The notes beneath the pieces were generated by a model. It did not search any database and was not told where the DNA came from. It worked only from the letters and a program-made list of their open reading frames with translations. A program made the translations under genes and the position numbers. A stretch of 64,000 nucleotides of DNA. It comes from Sphagnum compactum (Eukaryota; Bryophyta; Sphagnopsida; Sphagnales). This document shows positions 63,656 to 64,000 of this stretch, in pieces. The stretch lies in NCBI GenBank assembly GCA_965153455.1, contig OZ234494.1, positions 16,554,001-16,618,000 of the forward strand, written 5' to 3'. Position 1 is the stretch's first letter, and each line of letters starts with the position of its first letter.

Positions 63656-64000
63656 TATTAGACATGAAAGTAGGAAAAAAAACAGAATCCTTATGTATTT
63701 TTGACTACGTGCTGTAACTTATCATTAACATCTGGTGAATTTGGACCATTTCTCCCATGAATTTTTTTTCTGTATAAGGTTGAAATCATTTTTTCCAGGT
63801 CAAAGTTTGGCGATTTTTTTGCCAATAAAAGAAACTTTGCATCAAAGACTTGGCTAAGACCAACCATGACAAAAGAATAACATTATTCTTAAGGTCTCTG
63901 CTGGTGTTGAGCTGGTGCTTGGTTTGGAGGGTTAGAATCAATGTTGTGCATGTAAATGAGTTGGGTAAGTGTAAATCTCATAATGAAATTTATTTACACT

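Larger units (their letters stand above)
43736..64000. other. 20-kb gene-free repeat-rich region
   Basis: No ORF in this region resembles a protein family, and I found no tRNA or rRNA. Several dispersed repeats occur more than once within it (listed separately), so it is probably a mosaic of old and non-autonomous transposons. Short ORFs with M-rich or low-complexity translations are considered chance. Confidence 0.6.

Noticed and set aside
1-64000. CRISPR arrays, bacterial operons or phage-type systems
   Set aside because: All confident genes are spliced or plant-type; repeats lack the regular spacer pattern.

Overview
This is a nuclear genome window from a land plant. The evidence is a spliced class II asparagine synthetase, a cytosolic uL15 ribosomal protein gene, a plastid-type FAX/TMEM14 protein, a plant-type Golgi-like methyltransferase, a cytosolic tRNA-His, telobox and site II promoter words, and Ty3/gypsy and CACTA repeats. 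Introns are short to moderate. The species and lineage cannot be fixed from the sequence; a seed-free plant or gymnosperm is possible, but that is a guess.

Layout. 1-5.0 kb is intergenic with a telobox inverted repeat. 5.06-6.5 kb (+) is a 4-exon CZIB/UPF0587 zinc-binding protein gene. About 9.4-16.0 kb is a decayed, 3'-truncated Ty3/gypsy retrotransposon. 18.4-20.0 kb (-) is a 3-exon FAX-like plastid membrane protein gene. 20.96-21.03 kb (-) is tRNA-His(GTG). 22.5-24.6 kb (+) is a 2-exon type II membrane methyltransferase. 27.3-28.3 kb (-) holds a small serine-rich protein ORF and a weaker hypothetical gene. 30.05-30.49 kb (+) is an intronless RPL27A. 37.7-42.8 kb (-) is a 14-exon asparagine synthetase with a TATA promoter and a diverged minisatellite just upstream. 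43.7-64 kb is gene-free, AT-rich and built of dispersed repeats, including three copies of one TIR element.

The most unusual object is the retrotransposon. Between its protease and reverse transcriptase lies an almost complete C5-cytosine DNA methyltransferase domain in the gag-pol reading path: motifs I, II, IV, VI, VIII and the C-terminal IX/X block, in the right order. Protease and RT catalytic aspartates are lost and the reading frame is broken. Of 15 in-frame stops I could place, 12 are TAG, as expected if CAG codons decayed by C-to-T change at CHG methylation sites. The window therefore records an element that carried a DNA methyltransferase and seems later to have decayed by methylation-linked mutation.

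The host genes are unrelated housekeeping or metabolic loci with no operon-like relationship. Exon coordinates below were worked out by hand from splice sites, reading-frame continuity and family conservation.
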